From NCBI GenBank assembly GCA_015680905.1, contig CM027380.1, positions 10,310,001-10,374,000 of the forward strand: a stretch of 64,000 bases of DNA. The letters run 5' to 3'. The notes beneath the pieces are model-generated. The model was not told the origin of the DNA. It saw nothing but the letters and a program-made list of their open reading frames with translations, and did no database searches. The DNA comes from Coptis chinensis. Lineage: Eukaryota; Streptophyta; Magnoliopsida; Ranunculales; Ranunculaceae. How positions within the stretch are numbered: the stretch's first letter is position 1; each line of letters starts with the position of its first letter. The position numbers and the translations under genes were made by a program. Positions 11,638-24,362 of the stretch are shown one piece after another.

Positions 11638-13855
11638 GTTGTGATTCTAATAACTTCAAAGTTTGTACTGAAAATTTACTAGTCTAGTGGAAAATGGTTA
11701 AAAAGAGAAGAGTTCAAGGTTGGTTCTTGTATCTTTTTGATGATTAATACAAGTTGTTAAGCCACAAACGACTTTGCGATTATTTTTGGATACTGCATTA
11801 ATGTTTTAGGGACATGATTTAAGTTTTATCTATCTTAAATAATACATAATGTCCTCTTGTTATCTATATTTAACCATGAAAGAATTCAAATGATCAAGGA
11901 AAAACTTGAGCCAAAACAAATGCTTAACAACCCTGCTTCTTTGCAAATAGGTCCAAAATCTATCCAACAAAATTGTTCCTCTGCTTTCGAAACAAGTCCT
12001 ATACGTTCATTGTGCTTTAGTGCCTAATGGAGTTGAGGATGTCAATGTATGTAAAGAGAAGTAGTTTATCATTATTTGACACCTTGTTATTTTCTGTTGA
12101 GGCCTTGAAGGGTGCCCAAAGCCATTTTGACCTGGAAGCGCACCTGTTATAGTGCTAAGGTTATTCTTAGTGAACCCTTAGTGTGATCATTTTTCATCTG
12201 GATACACAGTACACACAGAAAACTCCTTTGAAAATCTGTCATATAGTTGGTTTGTATGCAGTTTCAATAAGATTCGTTAGCTGCTTCCATGGATTAAAAT
12301 GTGATTGCTTTCCTATGCTGTATTGAAACACAGGGCTTTCATTTTTCTTATTGCATCATATACTGATTTCTTACATTTTTATCAACCATGTCCAGGTGTG
12401 GATTTCAAGATTAAACTGCTCACTGTTGTTGAGAAGAAATTGAAGCTTACAATTTGGGACACTGGTAAGTTGTGGCAATGGTCAACTATCATATGATTAC
12501 TAGAAATACATATATAAATCCATTATCTATTGTTTGCATCAATTTCATTACTGTTTCAGTAAGTAGAGAATCATACATGTGGCTGGCAGCCTTGGCAAGG
12601 ATTTTAACCACAAAATCTTGTTAATAGGGGTTTTAGGAAATGAAAGTAAATATTTGTCTATTTTGTGCTTGATGGTGAGTCAGTAAACCATACTCTCCTC
12701 ACTATCTTTTACTGTGGCGCATTTCGTATTCGTTTGTGTATTTATGGGTTATATATAGTGGGTATCTCCTGGTTCTATTGGAAGAACATACTACTCCATT
12801 AGTTTTCAAAGAGTGCATTCCTTGAATGAGAGCTCGAGCTGGAGGTACCTCAACACTTTGAAGTCCTTTAGGGTGTTTTTTTCTGGACAGAAAGTGAGAA
12901 CAGAAGACATTATAAAGATGTGAGGTCAATGCTCAACTGATCATCTCAAGTAAGGGGGTTTTGTTTCTTTGTTTAGTTCAGGAGTTTCGGATCCTTCCTT
13001 TTGGTCTGTTTTTAGATAACTTGGGGGTCTATCGTGCAAGGCTGTTTTAAAAGAAGGAAATAGCCCTCTGCATAACCACTAAGAAATCCCGACTAGGCTG
13101 ATATTCCTTAGCCCATTCATCATTTTCTGTTCTACATCTTGCTCCCGTATAAAACCATACCATAGAATATTAGAATCCCACTTCCACATAAAATCTTCTA
13201 CTTTGAGCTGCCTAAGTGCTGAATTTCCAACCGCCCATTCAGAAAGGAATTATTTGAAATCGAGGATGATGTGATGTAGGTCTATTTTTTCATGCCTAAA
13301 CATCCACTAGTTTTTTCCTTCCAAAAACCTGAAATAATAGCTTTTGGAATGTGTTCTGATAACTATGAATGAAGCACATTCCTAAAGCAACAAAACAAAT
13401 AGATCCTAGAACATAAAATAAAATTAGCACTTACTGGATTAACTATCAATGGAGTTTATCCCCCCTCTCCCTCACCTTGCTTGTCTTTTATTTATAGTTC
13501 CTAGCATAAGCATTGATTCCGAACTTCATTGGACGGAAGGCCTCTTAAGGTGCCAGCTCAATGTTGGGAACAGAGTGGTTCAGTGACTGAAACAATTATT
13601 CTGACTGGGTGGAATAAGTGGAAGGAGAGGTGGACTGTGTTTGATGCATGGAGTCTTCCTTGAGGATGGGGTCCTTATGGACGCTGTAGCTGCCAGAATG
13701 TGAAGGGACTTGATGAATGCTGGACTTCCCGCTTCCATTCATTGAGTTGCTTTCAGCTGATGGATAGTGGTGAATATTGTCTTTCTTGGTAGGTGGATAC
13801 TAGATAGGTTTGCATGGTTGAAGAGAAGTAGAGATCTTAGGATAAGGTGTTGGTA

Positions 13856-13877
13856 GATGATGATGATGATGATGATG
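13856..13877 (+). repeat. GAT trinucleotide microsatellite
   Basis: About seven tandem GAT units inside RABC2 intron 2. Confidence 0.85.
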
Positions 13878-15419
13878 TTGTCTTCTCTGTGTAAAACATA
13901 GTATATTTTTTCATAATGATTATTGGCGTTATGTATTTTTCTTTTTTTCCTACTGAATTTTATGTGTTTTTAGGACTTTCGTATTACTTCCTTTTTCCTT
14001 AAAGTGTGAAGAATATTTCAAAATTAATCCTGCACTGACATATTTTATTGATCCACTGAACCTTGATTTCTTTTGCAGCTGGACAGGAAAGATTTAGAAC
14101 TTTAACAAGCTCTTACTATAGAGGTGCACAGGGGATCATTCTTGGTATGTAGTTTTATGTATTGTGAAGTCATATCTCATATGCTTTTTTTTAATTGGGT
14201 TTGGCAGCAAGTAGGTTATTGAACACATAGGTCTTGCAACATAGCTATGTCTCAAATTTTGCTTCTGAAGTTAAGCAGCGGATTTGATACCGTAACCGTT
14301 ATATGATATTTAACAGATACCGGAACGCATTACAGTATGTATAACCTGGATCGTTGAACAGAGACACTAAAAGACATTTTGTTTTTCAGTCTTTCTGTTA
14401 CTTCACACATCCTTTTTGTTTTGACTTAGCTCTGATGCATTATACATGTTATTCATATGGAGGCTTCTAGCCATCCTTTAGCTCATTTTAGGTCAGTACT
14501 CATGCTCAAGTGTGTTTCTGGAAACAATTACCCATTATTGAGATACACGCAATGTTGCAAGCCAAAACTCTCTGTCAATATTTTTGGAGAAATTCCTCTC
14601 TCTCTCTCTCTACCAACTCTTTTATGGTGAGTTTTACTGTTGTTGAAGACAACAATGGTTGAAAAATAGTTGGGTCAGAAAGAAAATCTCTTGAATTTCC
14701 GCACGGCGGTGCTTAGCTTTATGGTGTGTTTGACTGATAGGGAACTTTCCGCACAAGTAAATGTCCCCCGGTGTGTTTTTTTTTTTTGGGGGTTAAAGGA
14801 AAAAGAAAGGAAAAGAACAGAAATGCTATCTTTTGAAGAAATTTGTTTCCAGCATTATTTCTCATTATCTAAACACTATTATATTGTTGATTGCAACTCT
14901 TGCTTTCCCAAATAATTTTTCTTATAGAAAATATATTTTCAACAACAAGTACCTATTAAAGAAACACACAATTAGATAATTCATTGTAAATCTCAATTTC
15001 AAAGTACTTTTTGCATGGTCTCTTATGTATGCCCATACAATTTTCTTTCTGGAAATTTTCCTCTGAGACTTTGGAAGCTGTAAGTAATCTTGGCTCCTTT
15101 TATTCCTTTGTTCTGTTCTGTGGTTTGATAGATATATCAAAATTGTCTGAATGCTTGGAAAGGGAGAATAAACCACCCTCTCTTGTATTCCTTGTCTTTG
15201 ATTGATGTTTGAAGTTTCAGTGTTCTTCCTTTTTCTTTGTATTCTTCTTCTTCTTATTCATCCTTCTCTTTTGCTTTTCTTCTTTGATTGATTTTTCTTA
15301 TTCATTTCGATACGAAAAGCTATTGAAACATCAGCGGATGACAGTTTTATTTTGGATAGTAAGAGTAAGCATTCTTCATACATAGACTTTAGTGACCTTG
15401 TAAATTATAGTTTGAGACG

Positions 15420-16530
15420 ACTTTTTTTTTTTTTTTGCTAGGTAAGCTGTATTATATTATATTAGAATGTAGATTACATGAATATAAAAGGAAGGATGGA
15501 ACATACCTCCACCTCTCCTTGTTCTAGCCATTGTCTGCCAATGCTTAACACATCATAGGTTCCAGTACTGAACTTAACAAAACTAAAGTAAACAGAGTCC
15601 GGGTTTTCCAACTTATATAGCCAAGGAGGTCTTCCCACATACACCTCCATCGTACCCATACTAGGACTGGTGCCATGTTTTGCAGCTATGTCAGCAGCAA
15701 AGTTTGCTTCCCTCCAAGTGTGGGATATCAAACAGAAATCCAGTTTTCACTTACAGAGTTCCCACCTCTTCCTCAGCTGCCATGGCACTTTGTTTTATAC
15801 AAAAGCCAATAGCTGCCTTCGAGTCTGTTTCCACCCAAACTTGCTTCCAATCTCTAGTAACAGCCATCTCCATGCTTTCCAATATTGCACAACATTCTGC
15901 CCAATAGCTGGTAGACAAACCCAATCCTTTGCTCAAGGTTAAAACAATTCTTCCCAAATGGTCTTGAAAAACAGATCCCCAACCTGAGTTACCTGGGTTT
16001 CCTAAAGAGGAGCCATCAGTGTTGATCTTGATATGAGGTTCTGGTGGCAGTAGCCATTGGCATTCCTTGATTTGAGGTGCTCTTCCTAACCTCAAGTTTG
16101 CTCCCCAACCATTCATGACCATCTTCTCCCTTTCACTGTTGTAGTTATGACCCCCCGAGAGGTGTGCTGCACAAACTTGTGAACTCACAAATTTCTTGCA
16201 AAAATTCAGATCAACCTTTGTATTATCAAAGTAAACTTTGTTTCTATGAAGCCACAGACTAACCATACCCCCTACAACAGCTGCACCCCACATATGTCGA
16301 ATGGTCGTACTACATCCTTTAGCCATAGAAACAGCTTCTCGAATGGACAGAAAAGTGTCTCTGAACCCAAACCTTGTAGCAAGCCAAGCCCACAAACTCC
16401 GTGCAAATCACAAGCCCAAAGTAGGTGCATCAATTCATCTGTATCCTTGGGAAGCACATACAACACACTGATGCAGTACGAATACCTCTTCTTTGCATTT
16501 TTGCGTGTGTGGCAGCACAATTATGCAAAC
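15420..16530 (-). mobile_element. LINE 3' fragment: zinc-finger plus RNase H domains
   Basis: On minus, a reverse-transcriptase-linked zinc-binding segment (16272-16520, with LLWACDL) leads into a frame at 15751-16395 and then 15474-15731. Together these form the RNase H-like tail of plant LINE elements. Catalytic-type residues are visible: Asp in NTDGSSLGNPG, Glu in WAECCAILES, Asp in WVETDSKAAI and Asp in NFAADIAAKHG. A frameshift near 16390, another near 15750 and a TGA just after it break the protein. A poly-T run at 15422-15437 is the poly-A tail in this orientation. It sits in RABC2 intron 3. It is 5'-truncated, as LINE copies usually are. Confidence 0.85.
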
Positions 16531-17735
16531 CAAGTTTCTCTAGTTTCTCTAGACCCAAGTTTCTGTAGTTTGAAGTTTGAACCTTTCAAACTAACTGATA
16601 ACATAAAGAATCCATCTTACTTTCAGTCTGGTAAACCTCTATATTTAATTCTGCACTATTGGAAAGTATAAGCTGTTAATATTCTGTAAATGTTACACCG
16701 TTCCCCAGAATGTTGAATAACCATGCCACTTTTTAAGAAAACATTAGAAGTCTCCTGCTGTATATCACAGTACATATCCTTTCCGTATCCACTTCGCTCC
16801 CCCTTGCTCTACCTCCCCCCATGCGTGCTAGTCTCTACCATACGTATGTTTAACATTTCTGGTTCAGATAGGATTTCCTAATTTGTATGTGTGGTAGTGA
16901 TTCAGCTTCTTTCTCCTTTCAGTTTATGATGTCACAAGGCGAGAAACATTTACCAACTTATCAGATATTTGGGCAAGGGAAGTGGAGCTCTATTCAACTA
17001 ACCCTGATTGTATCAAGATGCTTGTCGGCAATAAAGTTTATAAGACCAGTTACTCTTATCTATCTCTTAGCTTTCTATCCATTAAGCAGCTTATGAGAAG
17101 AAGTTTTACTCATAATGATGCTGATACTGGTCTGCACCAAATGAAGTTCCCACGTAATTAATTCATACATAGATCATACTTTAAACACCGATCTCTGCTA
17201 ATCTTTGAGATTATTCTCATTAACAGAATTTGGATTTCAACATTAATGCAATCCTTTAATATGTTCAGTAATGTTCAACAAAATATTTTAAAAATAAACA
17301 CTTTAGAGGTTTGAAAGCTTCTTTGTAGTTTTGCAATTTGCTCTTACTCCAATCTCCAGCTGAAAAAAACACTTCTTTACTCCTTGCGTGCTTGTGAGAG
17401 AATCAAGTTCAACTATTTCTAGAGATGGTATATAACATAGGTGTTTTCTGTAGAGTTTTATTCGTCACTTGGTTATGTTAGTGGTAGAAAAGAATGCGGC
17501 CCTCTTCTTACTGAGACATGATGCTTTTCAGGATAGTGAAAGGGCTGTAACAAGGGAAGAGGGTATTGCTCTTGCAAAAGAGTGTGGATGTTTATTTCTA
17601 GAAAGTAGCTAAAACCCGAGAAAATGTGCAGCAGTGCTTTGAAGAGCTTGCATCAAAGGTACGCATTCTGCAAAACCGCACACCTCTTTTCAAATGTAGT
17701 ATAGTACTTTTAACGTACTTTACTAATTTATTGCA

Positions 17736-17898
17736 GAGTCCGGTTCCTCTATAACCGGGTACAGAGATCAATCTCTGTACCACACACACACACATCTCGT
17801 ATCTCGACGCACACACACACATCTCGGATTTGAATCAATGGCGAGATAACACGGTTACAGAGATGATCTCTGTACCCGGTTGTAGAGATCTCGAGTCC
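17736..17898. mobile_element. 163-bp Mutator-like MITE
   Basis: A 9-bp direct repeat TTTATTGCA flanks it at 17727-17735 and 17899-17907, the target size typical of Mutator. Its ends form inverted repeats. On the left, CTCTATAACCGGGTACAGAG runs on into ATCA; the right end reads inversely the same with one mismatch over 24 bases, and similarity continues with small gaps. The centre holds CACACA tracts. It lies in RABC2 intron 5. Confidence 0.85.
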
Positions 17899-18582
17899 TT
17901 TATTGCATATACAATACTGTTCCCTACTGGTTATGTTAATAATGATACATGTTAATATTACAAAGTTGTCATCTTTGCTTTTATTTAATATCTATATATT
18001 GTTGTTTTTTTTGTTTTTCCACCATGTATATATATCGTATTGAACATAAATTACAAGAATCGGTCATGAGGATATAAATCTACACAATATGATATGGTTG
18101 GTCTACAACTTAAGCACATATCATATTCAGACTCGTGAAAAGAAGAAATTGGATAAATCAATTGTGTAGAGCAGTGTCGTTGGACCAAAGAATGGCTTTA
18201 TGCCGTTCAACTCTAGAGTATGTCAAGATGCCACTTGTCCTCAGGGTGCATGCTAAAATAGGACACTAACAGTTTCTTTAACAGAACAATCCAGGAACAA
18301 AGAGCATTGTCTCTGGGTCAGTATTAAACAGGAAAAAAGGCAACAAAAATAAAGAACATTACAGGAATATGTGATTGCCATATTGTCGAGTAAAGCTGTA
18401 AATTTATCTTTTTATTCTTGTATTTTATTGATAAGTTCAACCCCAAAAAAAAACGATTTTATTCATTAAAGTTTGTTCAATGCCTAATTCTTTTCTTGAC
18501 AAAATGGTAAATACAGATTTCTTATTTTCAGTGCTATTTTAAGTATATAATGTGACAGACTTTTCGGATATCTAATTTTGAG

Positions 18583-19247
18583 TAGGGCTGGCAATGGGTT
18601 GGATCGGTCCGGATATATGCAAATCCAAAACCGACCCGTTTTCAACAATACAGACCCAGAACCGGACCCGAACCGAAAGGATATTTGAGTTAGAGAACCA
18701 GAACCGAACCGAAAACTTTTTTTTGATTCCGGATCCGATCCGTTCCGAACCAATAAGCTCAATTTCAACCCGGTGAACCGAGTTTTTTAGAATTGGATCC
18801 TAATTTTCGTTATATAAATATTAAATATTTTTTTTTTTCTAAACACAAAAACAAGGTACACAAATCCAAAAGGCATAATGAATGATTTGAAATCCAAATT
18901 TATAAAGGAGGATTTTCCTTTAGATAAAAACCATCTTTTTATTATGTAAAAAACATATCGTAATATTACATTTGTATTTTGCATATCTTATTTTGGAACT
19001 TTAAATATTGCAATGTTGTATAAGGTAATAGAAATATATGGTGGAGGAAAATTAGGAAGAATAAGACTAAAAATTTTAATCGGATCAGGCCCATAACGGT
19101 TCGGTACATACTTAATCCAATAAGAATTTGGTTCTGATTTTCAAGACCCAGAACCGGTCCAATATGCTAACTACTAGTCTCAGACCCGCTTTTATTGATT
19201 CGGGCCGGATCGGGTATCGGTTCTTACCCAACCCATTGCCAGCCCTA
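18583..19247. mobile_element. 665-bp hAT-like MITE
   Basis: Terminal inverted repeats are 20 bp and perfect: TAGGGCTGGCAATGGGTTGG at the left and the same inverted at the right. An 8-bp target duplication, ATTTTGAG (18575-18582) and ATTTTGAC (19248-19255), differs by one base. Both TIR type and target size fit the hAT superfamily. There is no transposase inside, so it is non-autonomous. It lies in RABC2 intron 5. Confidence 0.9.
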
Positions 19248-20092
19248 ATTTTGACAAGAGCAGTAGCATATAGGCGTTCAAATATTTTAACAACCCATAA
19301 TAACACATTCTTCTTGAACTGGAAAAATCGGATATTATTTTTTTGTTTATTTTTTATTTTATTTTTTCCGAATATAAATCAGAAAACTGAATCAAAATGA
19401 GTAGCAAGTCCTGGGGTAGAAATGATCGAGTAATGGTATTTGCTTGGACAAGTGAGGTTTCAACAAAAAAGATCAAGTTGCTTAAACTTTGCTCATGTTG
19501 AGTAGGTGGTCCCAGTCACTCCTACAGCTATGGCCACCTAGGCAAATTACGTGTGTGTGATGCCTGTTGAAAACCAGTCTCTGATCATATTCATTACTTT
19601 AACTACCTACTGCGAATTGTCAAATTATGTAGACCTAGTGAATCTTCATGGGTGTCCTTGAGTCAATAACATCCCTTGAGAAGTCTACTAGCTCCAATGT
19701 CAGTCACAAAGTTACGATGTGGCACTAAATCCGCCCGCATCGTGTTGATTGGGAAGAGTTTGATAAAAACTGGTACAACACATAAACATCCACCCAAATC
19801 GATTCATAAGTACCCAAGAAAACACATCTGCATTTGTCCCCTCCACTTTGTTTTTTCTAGCTAGATCTTGGTGGTTAACTTCATATGTGATGTCTTTGGC
19901 CTTCGTGGGGTGATAATTTATCTGCAGACTGATGTGGTTTGCTTTATACTGGCTCACTAACATGGCACGGTATGTACACAGATACTGGAGGTTCCAAATC
20001 TTTTGAATGAGGATTATAATCTTATGAAGAGGAACATACTGGAAGAGAAACGTGAATACCATGCACCCCCTAGTGGTGGATGTTGCTCTTAA

Positions 20093-20942
20093 AAATATGT
20101 AGCGTAAGGCCTCAGCACAAACAATATACATATAGAATTAAAGAACTCAGACAGCAGGTTCAGCAACTATGTCAAGCCAGAAACTTATGGTCCCCCCCCC
20201 CTTCAACGAAAAGGAAAAATAACACTTGGTGCATTTTAAGGGAAAATTGTTTCTCCTAATATTGATCATTTTGTAAAATCCTTTGTTTTACACATTGGAG
20301 AAGTTGTGTGAAAGGGCCCATTTGGATTTTATGTACTCAGAATGTTTCTGTAACTAAAAAAGTAAACATGGTCTACAAGAGTTTTATATACTCGGACCTG
20401 AAAATTCATTAAGTTATCTGTCTTCAGTTCTAAACTGAACCTGTTTGTCTTTATTCAGTAGTTGAAGATACAGCTTGTTATTGGTGAGTAAAACTTCTCC
20501 AGGCAATCTGTGTCACTCTTATCATTAGACCTTCACAATGAGCTCGGTTAGGCTGTCGATAAAAACTTAAGATATCTGTTAATCTGGAACACTAAAAATC
20601 ATTATTAAGTAATTCATTGTCAAAGCCATCTTTGTTCCTCGAATATCAACTGCAAAATTTTAAACTTATGTGAGAACCTGCATATATGATGCACTGAGAA
20701 GGAATATTTTTATGAACCAGCCAAATATATCAAACAGTAAAAACAATAAAAGATACATTCATACATCACATTGCAACAATTTACACTTGCCGAGCAACGT
20801 ATGTACACAAATAATTCCTGGTAAATTTGTTAGGCAGGAAAAGAAACCCGGAATCTCAGAAAAACAAAAACAAAAACAAGAAAGAACAAGAAAGATAGAT
20901 GTCAAGCTGTTGAGGTGAGCCAGATTCAATCACTCAGCTCAT
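20093..20942. other. Spacer between RABC2 last exon and Lhcb1 3' end
   Basis: Holds the presumed 3' UTRs of the two convergent genes. Segments of it recur, diverged, at about 23210-23990. No other gene is seen. Confidence 0.6.
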
Positions 20943-21746
20943 TTACTTGCCGGGTACAAAGTTTGTGGCAAAGGCCCAAGCATTGTTGTTAACAGGGTCG
21001 GCGAGGTGACCGGCCAGGTTCTCGATTGGGCCCTTGCCAGTCACAATAGCCTGAACAAAGAATCCGAACATGGAGAGCATAGCCAATCTTCCATTCTTAA
21101 GTTCCTTCACCTTGAGTTCAGAGAATGCCTCCGGATCATCAGCAAGTCCAAGTGGGTCGAAGCTCCCACCAGGGTATAGTGGATCAACCACCTCGCCCAA
21201 TGGTCCACCAGCAACACGGTATCCCTCAACAGCACCCATCAATATAACTTGGGTTGCCCAAATTGCTAAAATGCTCTGCGCATGGACCAAGCTTGGGTTG
21301 CCCAAGTAGTCCAATCCACCCTCACTAAATATTTGCGCACCGGCCTTGAACCAAACTGCCTCACCAAACTTGACTCCATTACGTGAAAGAAGCTCAGGGA
21401 AGACGCACCCAAGAGCTCCAAGCATCGTCCACCTAGAGTGAATAACCTCGAGTTCACAGTTCTTTGCGAATGTCTCTGGGTCTGCTGAGAGTCCGGCAGT
21501 GTCCCAGCCATAGTCACCTGGGAATTCTCCAGTGAGATATGATGGAGACTCGCCAGAGAAAGGTCCCAAATACTTGACGCGGTCGGGACCATACCATGGG
21601 CTAGATGATGATACGGACTTGGACTTGCCTACAGTTTTTCGCATGGTGACTCTCCCTTCACCAAGGAGCTCTGAGGTTGATGGAGTGAGCTTCAGTGACT
21701 TCCCTGCTAGAGAGGGAGAAGAGAGAGCCATTGTAGAAGCAGACAT
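20943..21746 (-). CDS. Lhcb1: Lhcb1 chlorophyll a/b-binding protein of LHCII
   Basis: Intronless gene of 267 codons, the normal length. An N-terminal chloroplast transit peptide (about residues 1-34) is followed by the mature start RKTV and the trimerisation motif WYGPDR at 51-56. Helix B carries [15 protein letters not shown] with the chlorophyll-binding Glu, His and Arg. The middle region has [10 protein letters not shown], and helix A carries [16 protein letters not shown] at 215-230. The C-terminus ends [15 protein letters not shown]. Lhcb1 binds chlorophylls a and b and carotenoids in the trimeric antenna of photosystem II. Two changes differ from the family as recalled: Cys at residue 97, where Arg is usual before ELEVIH, and Thr at 107, where Ala is usual. 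A TATA box lies about 90 bp upstream. The gene looks functional; Lhcb1 is normally light-induced and multi-copy. Confidence 0.97.
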   Translation of the reverse strand: MSASTMALSSPSLAGKSLKLTPSTSELLGEGRVTMRKTVGKSKSVSSSSPWYGPDRVKYLGPFSGESPSYLTGEFPGDYGWDTAGLSADPETFAKNCELEVIHSRWTMLGALGCVFPELLSRNGVKFGEAVWFKAGAQIFSEGGLDYLGNPSLVHAQSILAIWATQVILMGAVEGYRVAGGPLGEVVDPLYPGGSFDPLGLADDPEAFSELKVKELKNGRLAMLSMFGFFVQAIVTGKGPIENLAGHLADPVNNNAWAFATNFVPGK

Positions 21747-21836
21747 TGAAAAGTGTAGGTATAAGACTACAAGAAAGATTAAGGTGAACTAAAGATTTGA
21801 ATTGCTGTTGGACTGAAGAAGAGTGTTATGAGGATG

Positions 21837-21844
21837 TATATATA
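21837..21844 (-). promoter_or_regulatory. TATA box of Lhcb1
   Basis: TATATATA on the minus strand about 90 bp upstream of the start codon, consistent with a 60-70 nt leader. ATTATCTCTACC just upstream contains a GATA-type (I-box-like) core of the kind found in light-regulated promoters. Confidence 0.6.
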
Positions 21845-21849
21845 GGTAG

Positions 21850-22980
21850 AGATAATATGTGATGTAGGGAAAGAAACAAACTGTAATTATCCATGGAAAT
21901 CTAGACATCTTGGGATATCCGTGGAAATGTAGATTACTTATAACATTAGTGGAGGGAGTTGAAGAGAATTGGCTGGTGGAGAGTCTGTCACATTGGATAC
22001 AAGTCAGATTCTCTAAGCAAGCCCATTGTATGCTTTAATATATTTTATAGTATATTATTTACGTGGGTGTCTAAGAATTTGTTATTTTGAAATGAAAATA
22101 ATTTTGGAAGTCATACAAAATCATTTATTGCAAGTACAATTCTTCATTTTTCCGATGAAGAGAAGTCAAATACCCCTGTTATCTTTGTTATACAAAATAC
22201 TGTTGAAATCACTCCAGGTTTGTGTAGAGTTTAGTAGTTGGCCAGTCCTTTGTGAACTGAGCTACCACTTTAAAGAGTTGCACTGACGCAGTTATTCATT
22301 AATTGAATTCGATTTAATCAAATTTGACATGCTATCAGCCAAGGATAACGTTTATGGTTTCTAATTTCTTTTGAAGCTAACATCTGTGTTCCTTCTATCT
22401 CATATGTAGTTCACATTCAATTTGTCATGACTACAGAAATACTACGAGATTGTTTGAAGCGTACAAAAACATTAGGATGGTTTCGACTGCCCACATGCTA
22501 TGATCTTAATGATATCTTCATCGTATTTAGTCTCACCATCTTCTCATGACTATAATGGAGTCGCCCGGAAATTAAAAGTTAGGATTACATAGTGTCTTTG
22601 AAGACATTAGTAGTGTCTTATCTTTTCACATTGCACACATCTTGATCTGTTGTTCAATTGGACGCATATAATTTACTTTCAAACAACTTCTTTTGCTCCG
22701 ATGTTTCATCTTCGATGATATATTATCTTTTTGTGTTACTTATTGCAAATCCTTTGCAAAAACTTACATTCCTCTGTAGACTTATAATAACTCCACGTGA
22801 TCGACTTATCTTTCAAGGGGTAAAATGATAAAAGTTGAGATATATGTTCAACTCATTGTTGCAAGCCCCTATTTACTTATCAGCAAACACCAACTCTTAC
22901 ACCAAACATCCCTGCATTTGCCACAGTAAAGTCTGATCTTTGTTTTGCGAGCTTGTCCCCCCCTTTTCTTTTCTATCTAT
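21850..22980. other. Lhcb1 upstream region, no other gene
   Basis: AT-rich DNA with short frames lacking motifs. The first few hundred bases are the Lhcb1 promoter region. The right end leads into the duplicated RABC2-Lhcb1 block. Confidence 0.5.
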
Positions 22981-23090
22981 ATCATGGAGACTACCTTTTT
23001 ATATAGAGGCCCTTGGGTTCATAGGGTGATTATATATTGCAGACTGATGTAGTTTGTACTGCTTCACTGACATACTTTGTACTCACACAG

Positions 23091-23201
23091 ATACTGGAGG
23101 TTCCTAGTCTACTGGAAGAGGGATCTATCCTCATGAAGAGGAACATTCTGAAACAGAAACAAGAATACCAGGCACCTCCTAGTGGTGGATGCTGCACGTA
23201 A
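23091..23201 (+). pseudogene. Isolated duplicate of RABC2 last exon
   Basis: After an acceptor ACACAG, the frame reads ILEVPSLLEEGS, then MKRNILKQKQEYQAPP, and ends SGGCCT before TAA. This is the Rab18-type C-terminal exon with its double-cysteine prenylation site. It is closer to the family pattern than the last exon at 19982-20092, which has NLLNED and ILEEKREYH. No other RABC2 exons sit nearby, so it is an orphan exon from a partial duplication. Confidence 0.85.
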
Positions 23202-23992
23202 ATTTATAGCAGAAGGACTCAGCAGAAAGCCACAACATACATACAGAATCAAAGAACTCATGCGCAGCAGATTGAGCAACTATGTCCAGCCAGCTAACCA
23301 CAAAATTGGAATTGATAGAATGATCCCGCCCAACCAAAAAAGGAAATTACATCATTTTGTTTCTCTCGTCCATGTCGAGAAAATTGTTGCTCATAATATG
23401 TTTCTTACTTTGTAAAAATCCTCTGGTCCTCAAGTGTCCAGTACGTACCCAACATTCTTTTATAAATGTCCGAAGAATCGGGTTAAACCTCCTTGTAAGG
23501 AAGTTAAGTACTGGCCATATTTCTGTAATTAGACTTCTTATGGTGCTATGTTCTAACAAGAGCTTTATATGCTTGGAACAGACGGTTTATGGAGATAGAT
23601 GTTCTCTCCGTTTTTGAGTTTATACAGAACCTACACGTCTTTATGGTGAACATTATTTCTCAGGCCTTCTCAAAGAGCTCGATCAGGTTACATATGAAAT
23701 ACGGCAGAGATATATCAATCCGAAATAAAAAAAATTAGTAATTAGGATGTAATTATACTTGACGACAGAAACTCGACAACGTGAGTAGTAATGATCTCGA
23801 ACCAACCAAACATTTGAAACAAACAATTGAGATAAATCACATTACATAATTTCACATTTGCCGAAGACATATGTAGTCAAAAGTTTCCCCCGAGTAAACA
23901 TGTTGGGAAGGAAAAGAAACCGGAAGCCTCTATAAGAAAAACCAAACAAGAAAAACAGATGTTGATGAGTCACATTCAATCAGTCAGTTCAT

Positions 23993-24148
<156 letters not shown>

Positions 24149-24362
24149 TTAGTAACAATCAAGTGAAAATTCAGTTCATTCAACAAGGCAGAAAACTGAA
24201 CTCAAAAGTACTTTTAAACCATTGGTTCAAAATAGTGTTATGATTGAGTACAGTACAGTACAGTGCATAGGCCCCAAGTCTTCAGGCTTCATAACTCCGG
24301 CGAGACTATGTAATGTAAACAAGCCATGAATCTTCAAACATTGTTAAACAGGCTATCTCAGC

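Larger units (their letters stand above)
11476..20092 (+). pseudogene. RABC2 (Rab18-like) small GTPase, six exons, damaged
   Basis: Exons at 11476-11611, 12396-12464, 14079-14144, 16923-17044, 17532-17658 and 19982-20092 rebuild a plant Rab18/RABC2 GTPase of normal layout. The P-loop GDSSVGKS is at about residue 20. The switch region SPTIG spans the exon 1-2 join, and WDTAGQERF spans exons 2-3. YDVTRRETFTNL is in exon 4, and the C-terminus ends in the prenylation motif GGCCS. Most introns have GT-AG ends. Three lesions disable it: the guanine-specificity motif NKVD reads NKVY (codon 17039-17041); exon 4 ends AAG followed by AC, so its GT donor is lost; and exon 5 has a 2-nt deletion near 17607 in the SAK motif, giving a stop. 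Large introns carry a LINE tail and two MITEs. RABC proteins act in vesicle and organelle traffic; this copy is most likely a pseudogene. Confidence 0.9.

Noticed and set aside
21070..21792. Plus-strand and shifted ORFs over Lhcb1
   Set aside because: They are shadows of the Lhcb1 frame, which has full family identity.
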